Shown here: piece by piece, positions 6,760-13,255 of the stretch
Numbering within the stretch: position 1 is the stretch's first letter
Layout of the letters: every line of letters begins with the position of its first letter
Assembly: GCA_002299585.1 (NCBI GenBank)
Contig: DBOE01000062.1
Coordinates: 1-13,255 of the forward strand
Direction of reading: 5' to 3'
DNA length: 13,255 bases
Origin: Hydrogenovibrio sp. UBA654
GTDB taxonomy: Bacteria; Pseudomonadota; Gammaproteobacteria; Thiomicrospirales; Thiomicrospiraceae
Translations under genes and position numbers: made by a program
The notes under the pieces: model-generated
Told to the model about the DNA's origin: nothing
Databases searched by the model: none
The model's input: the letters and a program-made list of their open reading frames with translations, nothing else

Positions 6760-7853
6760 TTAGTTGGCCACAGTTTTTGGAGGTTTTGGCAGTTAATAGC
6801 CCTGTTATTTATGCTTATCCAATAGCACTTTGGCTGTTAGTGATTGTTGTTGGCTTTATTTGGTTTAATAAATATAACACCAAACCAGATGACTGGCAGC
6901 AACTAGGTCAGCAAAAAAACCTAGTCTTTCGCCATTCTTTAATTGAGAAGTTAAACTTTTCTAAGCCCGCAAAAAAGCACTCATTTAACCTTGTTCGTTG
7001 GTTATTAAGTTTACTGCGTTATATATTGCTGATTTTAATTGTACTTACTTTGGCAAAACCAATAAAAGAGGTAAATTTACCAGCAGAGCCGCAAACTAAA
7101 ACTGTTCGAGATGTGGTGTTTGTAATTGAATCATCAGCAAGCATGATGTTGGTAGATTATGAAATAGAAGCTAAAAATATAGCAAGAATGGAGGCAATTA
7201 AGTTGGTGGTTGACGAGTTTATTGCTGGTTTAGATGGTAATAGATTTTCATTTATTTTGTACGCGGATCAGGCTTATACACTAATGCCTATAACCGCAGA
7301 TATTGTTACTGCTAGATTAATGTTGAAAAAATTAAAACCTTATTTAGCTGGTCGCCAAGATGAAGCCCTTGGAGAGGCTTTAGGCTTAGCTTTACAGCAG
7401 GCTTCACAAAATACGGAGTACACCCAAAAGACAATAGTTGTACTTTTTTCTGATGGAGAAAATAAATCTAGTAAATTACCGATTGCAGAAGCAATTAATT
7501 ATGCCCAAAGCTTAAATGTTCCTCTTTATACTGTTGGTGTTGGGGCTGAAACAGAGCAGGCGGATAAACGCAAATATACAGGGTTGCTTTATCAGCCCTT
7601 AGAAGATGAGACATTAAAAAAAATAGCCAGCCAAACTAATGGGCAATATTTTCAGGTCGGAAGTAGGCAGGCATTAAAGCAAGTTCTTGCTGAGGTTGAT
7701 AATGCAGAGGGTGTGGTACTCACAAAACCACAGCTAAGAAAAAAAATAGTTGACCTCTATCCCTATCTATTAATTTTGATCTTAATAGTTTTTGCCTTAT
7801 ATTTTATCTTAGTACAAAGTTTTTCTAGGCAGTTACAGGGAGAGCAAGCATGA
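6756..7853 (+). CDS. batA: BatA-like VWA membrane protein with altered MIDAS
   Basis: The 365-residue protein has helices at about 17-37, 82-100 and 334-354, with a VWA domain (about 118-315) between the second and third, expected to face the periplasm. The metal-site (MIDAS) motif, normally DxSxS, reads ESSAS (125-129): Asp is replaced by Glu. The usual Thr of the second loop is replaced by an acidic residue (QDEALGEAL, about 201-209), while FSDGE keeps the third Asp (233). I chose ATG 6756 because AAGGTGG (6745-6751) lies just before it and it overlaps the previous stop (ATGA); GTG 6747 is possible but worse. BatA is a candidate MoxR partner. The stop overlaps the next ATG (ATGA at 7850-7853). 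Confidence 0.92.
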   Translation: MISWPQFLEVLAVNSPVIYAYPIALWLLVIVVGFIWFNKYNTKPDDWQQLGQQKNLVFRHSLIEKLNFSKPAKKHSFNLVRWLLSLLRYILLILIVLTLAKPIKEVNLPAEPQTKTVRDVVFVIESSASMMLVDYEIEAKNIARMEAIKLVVDEFIAGLDGNRFSFILYADQAYTLMPITADIVTARLMLKKLKPYLAGRQDEALGEALGLALQQASQNTEYTQKTIVVLFSDGENKSSKLPIAEAINYAQSLNVPLYTVGVGAETEQADKRKYTGLLYQPLEDETLKKIASQTNGQYFQVGSRQALKQVLAEVDNAEGVVLTKPQLRKKIVDLYPYLLILILIVFALYFILVQSFSRQLQGEQA

Positions 7854-9754
7854 TTGATGTTAGTTCATTTTTTATTGATTGGCAGTGGCGAGAACCCAAA
7901 ATTTTATGGCTTATTTTAGTGCCTTTTATTTGGTGGATAATTAACTTCTTTATAAAAAGAATACAAATTAATAATTATGCAGATAGCCGTTTGTTACCTT
8001 GGGTTAAGGTAGTCAAAGTTTCTTCAGCAAATTTTGGGCAAAAAAGTAGTGTTATATTTGGGAAACTCTTAAGCCCTCTGTTAATGCTTGCTCTTGCGTG
8101 GATTTGTGTGGTTATTGCTCTGGCAGGACCTAGAAGTTTAGAACCAACTACTAAAAAATATTCTAGAGCAGGTGTGGATATTTTGGTGGCATTAGATTTG
8201 TCGTCTTCTATGAATGCACAAGATTTAAAACCTAATAGGTTCTTATTTGCAAAATCTTTAATTGAGTCTTTAGTTAATCGCTTAGAGCCAAATGATCGCC
8301 TTGCTTTATTGGCTTATGCAGGTCATCCACATTTAGTTATGCCATTAAGTTTTGATAGGGAGATGTTTCAGCATTATTTATCTTTAATTAACCCCGATAT
8401 TTTACCAACCAAGGGTTCTCAGTTAAAGCCAGCAATTGAGTACGGAGTAAAACATCTTCAGCAAACAGCAGGTAAAACTAAAATTTTGCTGGTATTTACT
8501 AATGGTGAGCCCATTAACTTTGTTCGTCAAAATGAGCCATTAAATTTTAATGAAATTTCATCAACCAAAACTAAAGTAATCTTAATTGGAGTAGGAAAAA
8601 GTGCCAAGGCTAAAATACCTGATGCTAATGATTCTTCTGGGTATTTATACGCAAGTGGTTTATTGGTGAACTCTCGGCTGGAAGAAATAGCTTTACAAAA
8701 ACTAGCAACAAGGCTTAGTGGTGAATATATAAGAGCCAGTAGTTCGCAAGAATTTATGCAAGAATTGATTGATACTATAGCCATAAAGGCAGGGAAAAGG
8801 GACTTTCACTCATCGATAATTACTTGGCAAGATCATGCTATTGCCTTTATTTGGGCTGCTTTTTTTGCACTTTTATTAGCTTTTTATCCAATTAAACTTA
8901 GTTCTAGGATGTTACCAGTATTTATCTTTGGTTTTATTTTGCCTTTTATCCCACAAAAATCTATAGCAGAGCCAACAAAAATTGAGATGGAGCTGCAGGC
9001 CTATGAGTCTTTTTTAAGCCAAGATTATGATTTATCACAACAAGTTTATGATAGTTTAGAAAACTTTAATGGCTGGTTTGGTGCAGGATCTGCGGCCTAC
9101 AAGGCAGAGGACTATGAGTCTGCTGTGCAATACTTTCGTCAAGCAGCAATTGCTGGGCTAACTAATAAAAATCGCTCTGATGCTTTATATAACTTAGGTA
9201 ATACTTATTATCGAGCAAACTTACTAGCCCAAGCAATAGAGTCTTACCAACAAGCCCTAAAATATCAAGCCACTAACCCTAAAACTTTGCATAATTTAGC
9301 CCTAGCAAAACAACGATCTAAGTTAGAAAATAAAGGCCAGCAGCAAAAAAATGAGCAGGGTGATGGTAAAGGGGGGGGGGCTCGTTCGTACGATGATGAA
9401 GGTGCTTTTTATGGCGGACAAAAACCCAATAAAAATGAAGCAGGGGAGGGTTTTTCTGGTGATGCTCCAGAAGGCAAAAAACAAGGAAAAGATTTTATCC
9501 TGCCTAATGTAACAGAGGATGTTGATTTTACCTTAAAATTACAAAATCAAGCTCCAAAAGTAACCTTAACAGATACCGCAAATGCAATCTTAGCACAGCA
9601 ATTACGAATTAAAAGGGTAGAAAAATTTGCACAACAAATGCAACAAACCGAAGATAAACAACAGCAATTATTAATTAGAATTTTTGAAAGGGAAGAAGGT
9701 TTTGAAGCCATTCAAGAAAAACCTCATGCAATACCAGGAGTAAAACCGTGGTAA
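7850..9754 (+). CDS. batB: BatB/BatC fusion: VWA domain plus TPR domain, with internal G10 tract
   Basis: The 634-residue protein has membrane helices at about 17-36, 73-93, 327-346 and 354-370. A VWA domain (about 108-312) has an intact DLSSS motif (116-120) and Ser190 in the second loop, but FTNGE at 216-220 has Asn218 where Asp is usual. A TPR region (about 406-485, with ALYNLGNTYYRANLLAQAIE) corresponds to BatC, then comes a low-complexity Gly/Lys/Gln linker and a conserved-looking C-terminus ending KPW. Codons 508-511 lie in a run of 10 G (9371-9380). One extra G would stop the frame at 9394-9396 (515 residues); one fewer would stop it at 9510-9512 (553 residues). ATG 7850 overlaps the batA stop. 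BatB/BatC fusions are common in Gammaproteobacteria. Confidence 0.93.
   Translation: MIDVSSFFIDWQWREPKILWLILVPFIWWIINFFIKRIQINNYADSRLLPWVKVVKVSSANFGQKSSVIFGKLLSPLLMLALAWICVVIALAGPRSLEPTTKKYSRAGVDILVALDLSSSMNAQDLKPNRFLFAKSLIESLVNRLEPNDRLALLAYAGHPHLVMPLSFDREMFQHYLSLINPDILPTKGSQLKPAIEYGVKHLQQTAGKTKILLVFTNGEPINFVRQNEPLNFNEISSTKTKVILIGVGKSAKAKIPDANDSSGYLYASGLLVNSRLEEIALQKLATRLSGEYIRASSSQEFMQELIDTIAIKAGKRDFHSSIITWQDHAIAFIWAAFFALLLAFYPIKLSSRMLPVFIFGFILPFIPQKSIAEPTKIEMELQAYESFLSQDYDLSQQVYDSLENFNGWFGAGSAAYKAEDYESAVQYFRQAAIAGLTNKNRSDALYNLGNTYYRANLLAQAIESYQQALKYQATNPKTLHNLALAKQRSKLENKGQQQKNEQGDGKGGGARSYDDEGAFYGGQKPNKNEAGEGFSGDAPEGKKQGKDFILPNVTEDVDFTLKLQNQAPKVTLTDTANAILAQQLRIKRVEKFAQQMQQTEDKQQQLLIRIFEREEGFEAIQEKPHAIPGVKPW
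9371..9380. repeat. Homopolymer of 10 G inside the batB/C coding sequence
   Basis: Ten consecutive G encode most of the GGGA at residues 508-511, in the linker between the TPR part and the C-terminus. As written, the length keeps the frame open. Tracts of this kind are classical sites of slipped-strand phase variation; an assembly or sequencing length error is also possible. Confidence 0.9.
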
Positions 9755-11220
9755 ATTTCATAGCAAAAAGATGGTTAATGCTGGTTTTTTTATTGTTGTT
9801 AACAACTAATTTGCAAGCAAAAGTTAGTATATTCCCCAAAAAAGTAATGTTGGGTTTACCGGTAATTATGATTATTTCTGGTAAAAATATTGAAGAAGAT
9901 TTTAAAAAAATAGATAAAGCAGAGCTTAAAAAACGATTTGAAATTTATGATATTGATGGCGATGCAGATCGCCTGCGCTTTGTTCTTTACCCTAAAAAAA
10001 CTGGTAACTTAAACATACCAGCAATGCACAGTGGAAATATAAAATTCAAGGGTGAGGCCATTGTAGTTGCAGAAAATACACAAGTAACTATTAAATGGCA
10101 GCCACCAAAAAATAAAATTTATAAAAATCAGCAAATAAATTGGCAAGCAGAGGTTAGGGTTAATAACTCTGCTAACCAAATTATTTTTGAACAACATCCA
10201 CACTATAATTCAAAATTATCTTATAAGTTGTTTTCTGAACCTTTTAAAAAAGATTCAGGTTTTTTAGGTAAAACAGAGCAATTTGCAATGAATATTACCC
10301 CAAATAAAGTTGGTAAAGTGGTGGTTAGAACACCGGTGGTAAAAATTAAAAATACCAGCTCAAACCCTTGGCTATTTTTTGATCAAACTGTAGAAATAAA
10401 TGTTTTAGCCTTGCCTAGCTATTTGCCTGTTGCTACACCAGTAGGCAAAGTTAATGTACAAATGGCTAGCTTGCCATGGTTTATTAGCACTGGAGAACTA
10501 ACTAATTTACACTGGAGTGTTTCAGCAGAAAATATATCACTTGAATTACTACCAGATTTAAGCCAACAGTTAATTGCGAAGCCAGAAATAGAGTGGTTAT
10601 CTCCCAGTATTAAGCCAAGCCAGGCGATGAGTGAAGGAACTAATAATAATAAATTAAATGTTATACAGCCTTTTCGGGTGAATACCGCAGGAGTTTTTAT
10701 TATCCCATCGGTAAGAATTACTTTTTTTGAACCTAAAAGCGAGCAATTAAAAGATTTTTTTACAGATCAGCAACTGTTTTTAGTAATTCCTAAATTATTA
10801 GTTTGGTTGTTAAATATTATTATTTATGGGTTAATTTTAATTGCGGTACTTATATTTGCAATAATATTTTGGCAAGCAATATTAAAATATATTTTAATAA
10901 AAGAATTACAACAAGCAAAAACTAGTAGTGAAGTATGGTCGGCATGTTTACAATGGTCTGATGGCTTATTAATTGACAATAAAAACTTATCAATTGGGCA
11001 ATGGTATAAATTAATTATTGCCAGTTTTGGCAACTCCTTTGAGTTGGATAAACTAATTGAGCAATTAAATAAGCAAAACTATGGGCAAATAAATATAAAA
11101 ACTAAGGCAGCCGCTATAAAATGGTCTAAAACCTTACCCTACTTTAAAATAAAACTATTTTTTATTCAGCTTATCAAATGGCAAAATTATCTGTTGATAT
11201 TTTTTAAAGGCAATAAATAA
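9748..11220 (+). CDS. batD: BatD-like membrane-anchored periplasmic protein
   Basis: The 490-residue product starts with a signal peptide (about 1-24, hydrophobic core then LQAKV), followed by a long beta-rich periplasmic region (25-345) and one membrane helix (about 349-376) with a basic cytoplasmic tail of roughly 110 residues. This matches BatD (oxygen-tolerance) proteins that close Bat operons. GTG 9748 is chosen because AGGAG (9736-9740) lies 7 bases upstream; the start overlaps the batB/C stop by 7 bases, implying coupled translation. An ATG at 9778 would cut into the signal peptide. The 3' end overlaps a convergent gene by 66 bases. Sequence conservation in this family is low, so the call rests on layout, topology and operon position. 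Confidence 0.85.
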   Translation: MVNFIAKRWLMLVFLLLLTTNLQAKVSIFPKKVMLGLPVIMIISGKNIEEDFKKIDKAELKKRFEIYDIDGDADRLRFVLYPKKTGNLNIPAMHSGNIKFKGEAIVVAENTQVTIKWQPPKNKIYKNQQINWQAEVRVNNSANQIIFEQHPHYNSKLSYKLFSEPFKKDSGFLGKTEQFAMNITPNKVGKVVVRTPVVKIKNTSSNPWLFFDQTVEINVLALPSYLPVATPVGKVNVQMASLPWFISTGELTNLHWSVSAENISLELLPDLSQQLIAKPEIEWLSPSIKPSQAMSEGTNNNKLNVIQPFRVNTAGVFIIPSVRITFFEPKSEQLKDFFTDQQLFLVIPKLLVWLLNIIIYGLILIAVLIFAIIFWQAILKYILIKELQQAKTSSEVWSACLQWSDGLLIDNKNLSIGQWYKLIIASFGNSFELDKLIEQLNKQNYGQINIKTKAAAIKWSKTLPYFKIKLFFIQLIKWQNYLLIFFKGNK

Positions 11221-11412
11221 AGCATAGATAACACCTATAATAAACATTGCCTGTCCTGCATAAGCCAAACCTTGAGAAAAGGTATTTTCGCGAACTATAA
11301 GAGGGATATTAAAAAATATAGCAACCACGAAAGAAATAAAAATAGTTTTTAGAGTTATTTTTATGATATTTTTTAGCAATAATGCTTTATGTTTTTTTGA
11401 TTCTAGCTCCAT
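11155..11412 (-). CDS. Small two-helix membrane protein, unknown function
   Basis: The 85-residue product is basic at the N-terminus, with hydrophobic helices at about 22-40 and 46-69 and a lysine-rich end, so both ends probably lie in the cytoplasm. It starts 20 bases after the trxC stop on the same strand and may be its operon partner. Its last 66 bases overlap the end of batD on the other strand. The Shine-Dalgarno is weak (CTGGAT about 6 bases before the ATG). I do not recognise a family. The clean helix pattern and its position after trxC favour a real gene over a chance frame. Confidence 0.6.
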   Translation of the reverse strand: MELESKKHKALLLKNIIKITLKTIFISFVVAIFFNIPLIVRENTFSQGLAYAGQAMFIIGVIYALFIAFKKYQQIILPFDKLNKK

Positions 11413-11432
11413 ATTTTTATCCAGTACTAGTT

Positions 11433-11873
11433 TTAAATATTAGTATTTACCCAGCTAATGAAGTTAGTCAACTTCATTGCTCCACTTCGCCTAGCTACTT
11501 CTTTACCATTTTTAAAGATTGCTAAAGTTGGAATAGAGCGAATGTTAAATTTACCAGCTACTTGTTGCTCAATCTCCGTATTTATTTTAATCAGTTTAGC
11601 TCTAGGTTCAAGTTGAGAAGTAGCTTGTAAAAAAGTTGGGGCAAAAGCCTTACAAGGGCCACACCAAGGAGCCCAAAAATCAACAACCAAAGGTTGATCA
11701 GATTTATCTAAAGCTCGCAATAATTGCTTACCAGTCATCTCAACAGGCTTGCCACTAAAAATAGGAGAGTTACATTTTCCACAACGAAGGTCTGAATTTA
11801 GTTTAATATCAACAATGCGGTTAATATCAGCAATGCGGTTAAGTCCGCCGCAACTAGGGCATATAGTTATCAT
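11433..11873 (-). CDS. trxC: Thioredoxin 2 (zinc-finger thioredoxin TrxC)
   Basis: TrxC is a cytoplasmic dithiol reductase, often tied to oxidative stress. The 146-residue product (E. coli 139) has an N-terminal zinc finger with CPSC (Cys5, Cys8) and CGKC (Cys31, Cys34), then the thioredoxin fold with FWAPWCGPC (66-74) and the cis-proline loop RSIPTL (Pro115). The finger spacing is longer than in E. coli because residues 12-17 (NRIADI) are repeated as 18-23 (NRIVDI) by an 18-bp tandem duplication. ATG 11873 is the natural start, and a promoter candidate lies about 30-60 bases upstream. The 85-residue membrane protein gene follows after 20 bases. Confidence 0.96.
   Translation of the reverse strand: MITICPSCGGLNRIADINRIVDIKLNSDLRCGKCNSPIFSGKPVEMTGKQLLRALDKSDQPLVVDFWAPWCGPCKAFAPTFLQATSQLEPRAKLIKINTEIEQQVAGKFNIRSIPTLAIFKNGKEVARRSGAMKLTNFISWVNTNI
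11805..11840 (-). repeat. Imperfect 18-bp tandem duplication inside trxC
   Basis: The units 11805-11822 and 11823-11840 are 18 bases each and differ at one base (coding GTT versus GCT). They encode NRIADI and NRIVDI in the zinc-finger loop and keep the frame. Confidence 0.9.
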
Positions 11874-11904
11874 TATTACATTTCATTTTTTGGATACAAC
11901 CATT

Positions 11905-11934
11905 TTTATATATGGATAAAAAGTAAGTTTACAA
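11905..11934 (-). promoter_or_regulatory. Candidate trxC promoter
   Basis: On the minus strand TTGTAA (11934-11929) and TATAAA (11910-11905) are 18 bases apart, matching 4 and 5 of 6 consensus positions. Transcription would start near 11898, about 25 bases before the trxC ATG. Confidence 0.5.
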
Positions 11935-11975
11935 GAGGGGGGTGGTAGAAAAAATTATAATAGGGGAAAAAGGGT

Positions 11976-12005
11976 GGAACAAGTTGAGGAGGAGGTACTT
12001 GTTCC
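11976..12005. other. 9-bp hairpin with GGAGGAGG loop
   Basis: GGAACAAGT (11976-11984) pairs perfectly with ACTTGTTCC (11997-12005). On the plus strand the 12-base loop TGAGGAGGAGGT has repeated GGA, the sequence bound by CsrA/RsmA when shown in a loop. On the minus strand the loop reads ACCTCCTCCTCA, which resembles the 3' end of 16S rRNA. A perfect TATAAT lies 15 bases upstream on the plus strand. Confidence 0.5.
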
Positions 12006-12097
12006 AAAACATAACAATAAATAAAGATGTTGATGTCGCCATGTCCATCAAATCTTGGAGTTAGTATAAATGAACATGATACTTGTTTGCAATAGAA

Positions 12098-12115
12098 AAC
12101 CATTAACAAATGGTT
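12098..12115. other. 7-bp hairpin
   Basis: AACCATT (12098-12104) pairs with AATGGTT (12109-12115) around a 4-base loop. No T run follows. Confidence 0.4.
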
Positions 12116-12123
12116 AAGACATC

Positions 12124-12146
12124 GTTGAAGAAGTTTTTTCTTCAAT
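12124..12146. other. 8-9 bp hairpin, weak terminator candidate
   Basis: TTGAAGAA (12125-12132) pairs with TTCTTCAA (12138-12145), extendable by one G-T pair. The stem is AT-rich and lacks a T tail, so it is a poor standard terminator. It could be the 3' end of a small RNA starting near 11968. Confidence 0.35.
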
Positions 12147-12188
12147 CTAATACAATTAAAATCCTAAGCTAAGGCATCTTGTTTTGCT

Positions 12189-12216
12189 TTGGCAGTTGAG
12201 CATTAATTTTTATTAT
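12189..12216 (+). promoter_or_regulatory. Candidate promoter of the adhesin gene
   Basis: TTGGCA (12189-12194) and TATTAT (12211-12216) are 16 bases apart and each match 5 of 6 consensus positions. Transcription would begin near 12223, giving a leader of about 117 bases that includes the near-palindrome TACTGTCAGTA (12288-12298), a possible operator, and the Shine-Dalgarno TTGGAG (12327-12332). Confidence 0.5.
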
Positions 12217-12339
12217 AGGGGTATAGATTTAAAAAACACAAAACTGTACCAAAGGACAATAGAAAATAATTCTGCATTACTTTAAGCTACTGTCAGTAAC
12301 TAAAAATATTTAATCTAAAAAATAAATTGGAGTAATGTC

Positions 12340-13255
12340 ATGAAAAATAATTCATCAGCAGTAATAGGTAAAGTTTCTGAAATAACCGGCGATGTATATG
12401 CTAAGGATAGCACAGGCGAGTTTGTTAAGTTAGCTCCTGGCGAGCTTATGCATGAAGGTCAAATCATAAAAACGGCGGCACATGCCTCGGTTATGGTTGA
12501 TTTAATTAATGCAGACTCATTTACTTTGGGGCAAAATTCTTTTGCGGTGCTTGATGAAGATGTTATTTCTAAGGTTGACATTGAAGAGTCACAAGCGACA
12601 GTAAGAGATGTTGAAAGTATTGTCGCTAAAATATTAGATGGAAAAGTCAATCAGCTTGAAGAGCCTGCTGCAGGTAATGAGGGTGAAGAAGTGTCATCAT
12701 CCACACAAGAGGGCGTTAATTTTGAAGCAAATCGTCAAGAAGGTCAAGTAACTAATGGCTTTAGCACCAATGGTCTTCCAAGGGTTGCTGGTGGAGCAGG
12801 TCAAATATTAGAAGAAAGAAGTCCGCAGTTTTTAAAGGATTCTGCTGATGATGGTATCCCAGGTACTGAAGCAGGTGCGGGTACGATTGTTAGTAGTCTT
12901 ACCGTTTCCGAAGGAGCTGATGCGGTATTTAGTGTAACTTTAAGTGGTGCACTGGATATGGATCACAATATCATCCTTAGCACGGATGTTAGCGGAGCTA
13001 ATACTGCCGAAGCTAATGATATAGGGGCGATGACCGTAAGCTATCTAGATGCAAATGGAGTTTCTCAAACCATTTTTGCTAATACAGATGGTAGTTATAC
13101 AGTACCCGCTGGAATAACTGAATTAAGCGTAACCGTAGAGACTACAGGTGATCTAGTCCACGAAGACAATGAAACTTTTACCCTAATAAGTAATTCAACG
13201 ACATTTGGTTATGCTAGTGGAGTAGCTACTATTATAAATGATGATTGCTTGTGTG
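12340..13255 (+). CDS. LapA-type adhesin with retention module and Calx-beta-like domain (N-terminal part, runs off right edge)
   Basis: From ATG 12340, 305 codons stay open to the window end. TTGGAG seven bases upstream supports the start. Residues about 8-75 (VIGKVSEITGDVYAK to LGQNSFAVLDEDV) match the retention module of LapA-like type I-secreted adhesins, which holds the protein in the outer membrane during export. At 109-112 the sequence PAAG follows (12664-12675), the form of the dialanine site cut by LapG-type proteases to release the adhesin when cyclic-di-GMP is low. After an acidic, Ser/Gly-rich linker, residues about 184-302 look like a Calx-beta domain (VSEGADAVFSVTLSGA, then GDLVHEDNETFTLI and ATIINDD). 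There is no Sec signal peptide, as expected for type I export. Repeats and a C-terminal secretion signal would lie outside; no LapD, LapG or exporter gene is in the window. Confidence 0.88.
   Translation, partial: MKNNSSAVIGKVSEITGDVYAKDSTGEFVKLAPGELMHEGQIIKTAAHASVMVDLINADSFTLGQNSFAVLDEDVISKVDIEESQATVRDVESIVAKILDGKVNQLEEPAAGNEGEEVSSSTQEGVNFEANRQEGQVTNGFSTNGLPRVAGGAGQILEERSPQFLKDSADDGIPGTEAGAGTIVSSLTVSEGADAVFSVTLSGALDMDHNIILSTDVSGANTAEANDIGAMTVSYLDANGVSQTIFANTDGSYTVPAGITELSVTVETTGDLVHEDNETFTLISNSTTFGYASGVATIINDDCLC

Larger units (their letters stand above)
11874..12339. other. Hairpin-rich intergenic region between trxC and the adhesin gene
   Basis: No convincing protein gene lies in these 466 bases. 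The region holds the trxC promoter candidate (left), a perfect TATAAT at 11956-11961 (plus), hairpins at 11976-12005, 12098-12115 and 12124-12146, a shorter stem TTGATG/CATCAA (12030-12035 and 12046-12051), and the adhesin promoter candidate (12189-12216). It could contain a small RNA on the plus strand. Confidence 0.5.

Noticed and set aside
11906..12145. Minus-strand open frame of 79 codons upstream of trxC
   Set aside because: Its translation is low-complexity (runs of Phe, Pro, Tyr), it overlaps the trxC promoter candidate and several hairpins, and it has no Shine-Dalgarno.
12189..12205. Sigma-54 promoter (TTGGCA then GC)
   Set aside because: The GG and GC are 9 bases apart rather than the required 12; a sigma-70 type pair fits better.
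12060..12339. Cyclic-di-GMP riboswitch in the adhesin leader
   Set aside because: The conserved GEMM core sequences are not found; only short unrelated hairpins are seen.
12459..12650. Minus-strand open frame of 63 codons inside the adhesin gene
   Set aside because: It lies antisense to the well-supported retention module and has a Ser/Thr-rich composition typical of a shadow frame.

Overview
The window looks like chromosome of an AT-rich gammaproteobacterium. It holds a cmoA-cmoB tRNA-modification pair, a two-part Ada protein, a thioredoxin 2 (trxC), a six-gene MoxR/Bat operon, and the start of a LapA-type surface adhesin with a retention module. This mix is typical of Gammaproteobacteria. 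The low GC and gene style fit a marine or symbiont-like lineage, but I cannot name a genus from this stretch.

Layout. The left edge (1-422, minus) is the N-terminal half of an Ada DNA-repair/regulator gene that runs off the window. A 290-bp gap follows with crossed inverted repeats and an 11-C run. Next come cmoB and cmoA (minus, operon), then a divergent transglutaminase-like gene (plus) whose start sits on the same CATG as a possible upstream cmoA start. A 38-residue membrane-peptide gene (minus) and a membrane-anchored NUC-type nuclease (minus) follow.

The core is a plus-strand operon from 4331 to 11220: moxR, DUF58, DUF4381, batA, a batB/batC fusion and batD. The genes are tightly spaced, and three of the junctions are overlaps or a 2-bp gap. 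By family knowledge the MoxR AAA+ ATPase works with the membrane VWA proteins BatA and BatB, the TPR part (BatC) and BatD in envelope or stress-related protein remodelling. The batB/C reading frame contains a run of 10 G; loss or gain of one G would truncate the protein and probably lower batD translation.

The operon converges on a small two-helix membrane protein gene and trxC (both minus). The TrxC zinc finger carries an in-frame 18-bp tandem duplication. A 466-bp gap with several hairpins precedes the adhesin (12340 to the window end, plus), which shows a retention module, a PAAG dialanine site matching LapG-type protease sites, and a Calx-beta-like domain.

No tRNA, rRNA, CRISPR array, transposase or complete mobile element is visible. 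I see no convincing wholly new system. The strongest leads are the G10 contingency-type tract, the crossed repeats at 518-639, the hairpin-rich gap before the adhesin, and the altered metal-site residues in the two VWA proteins.
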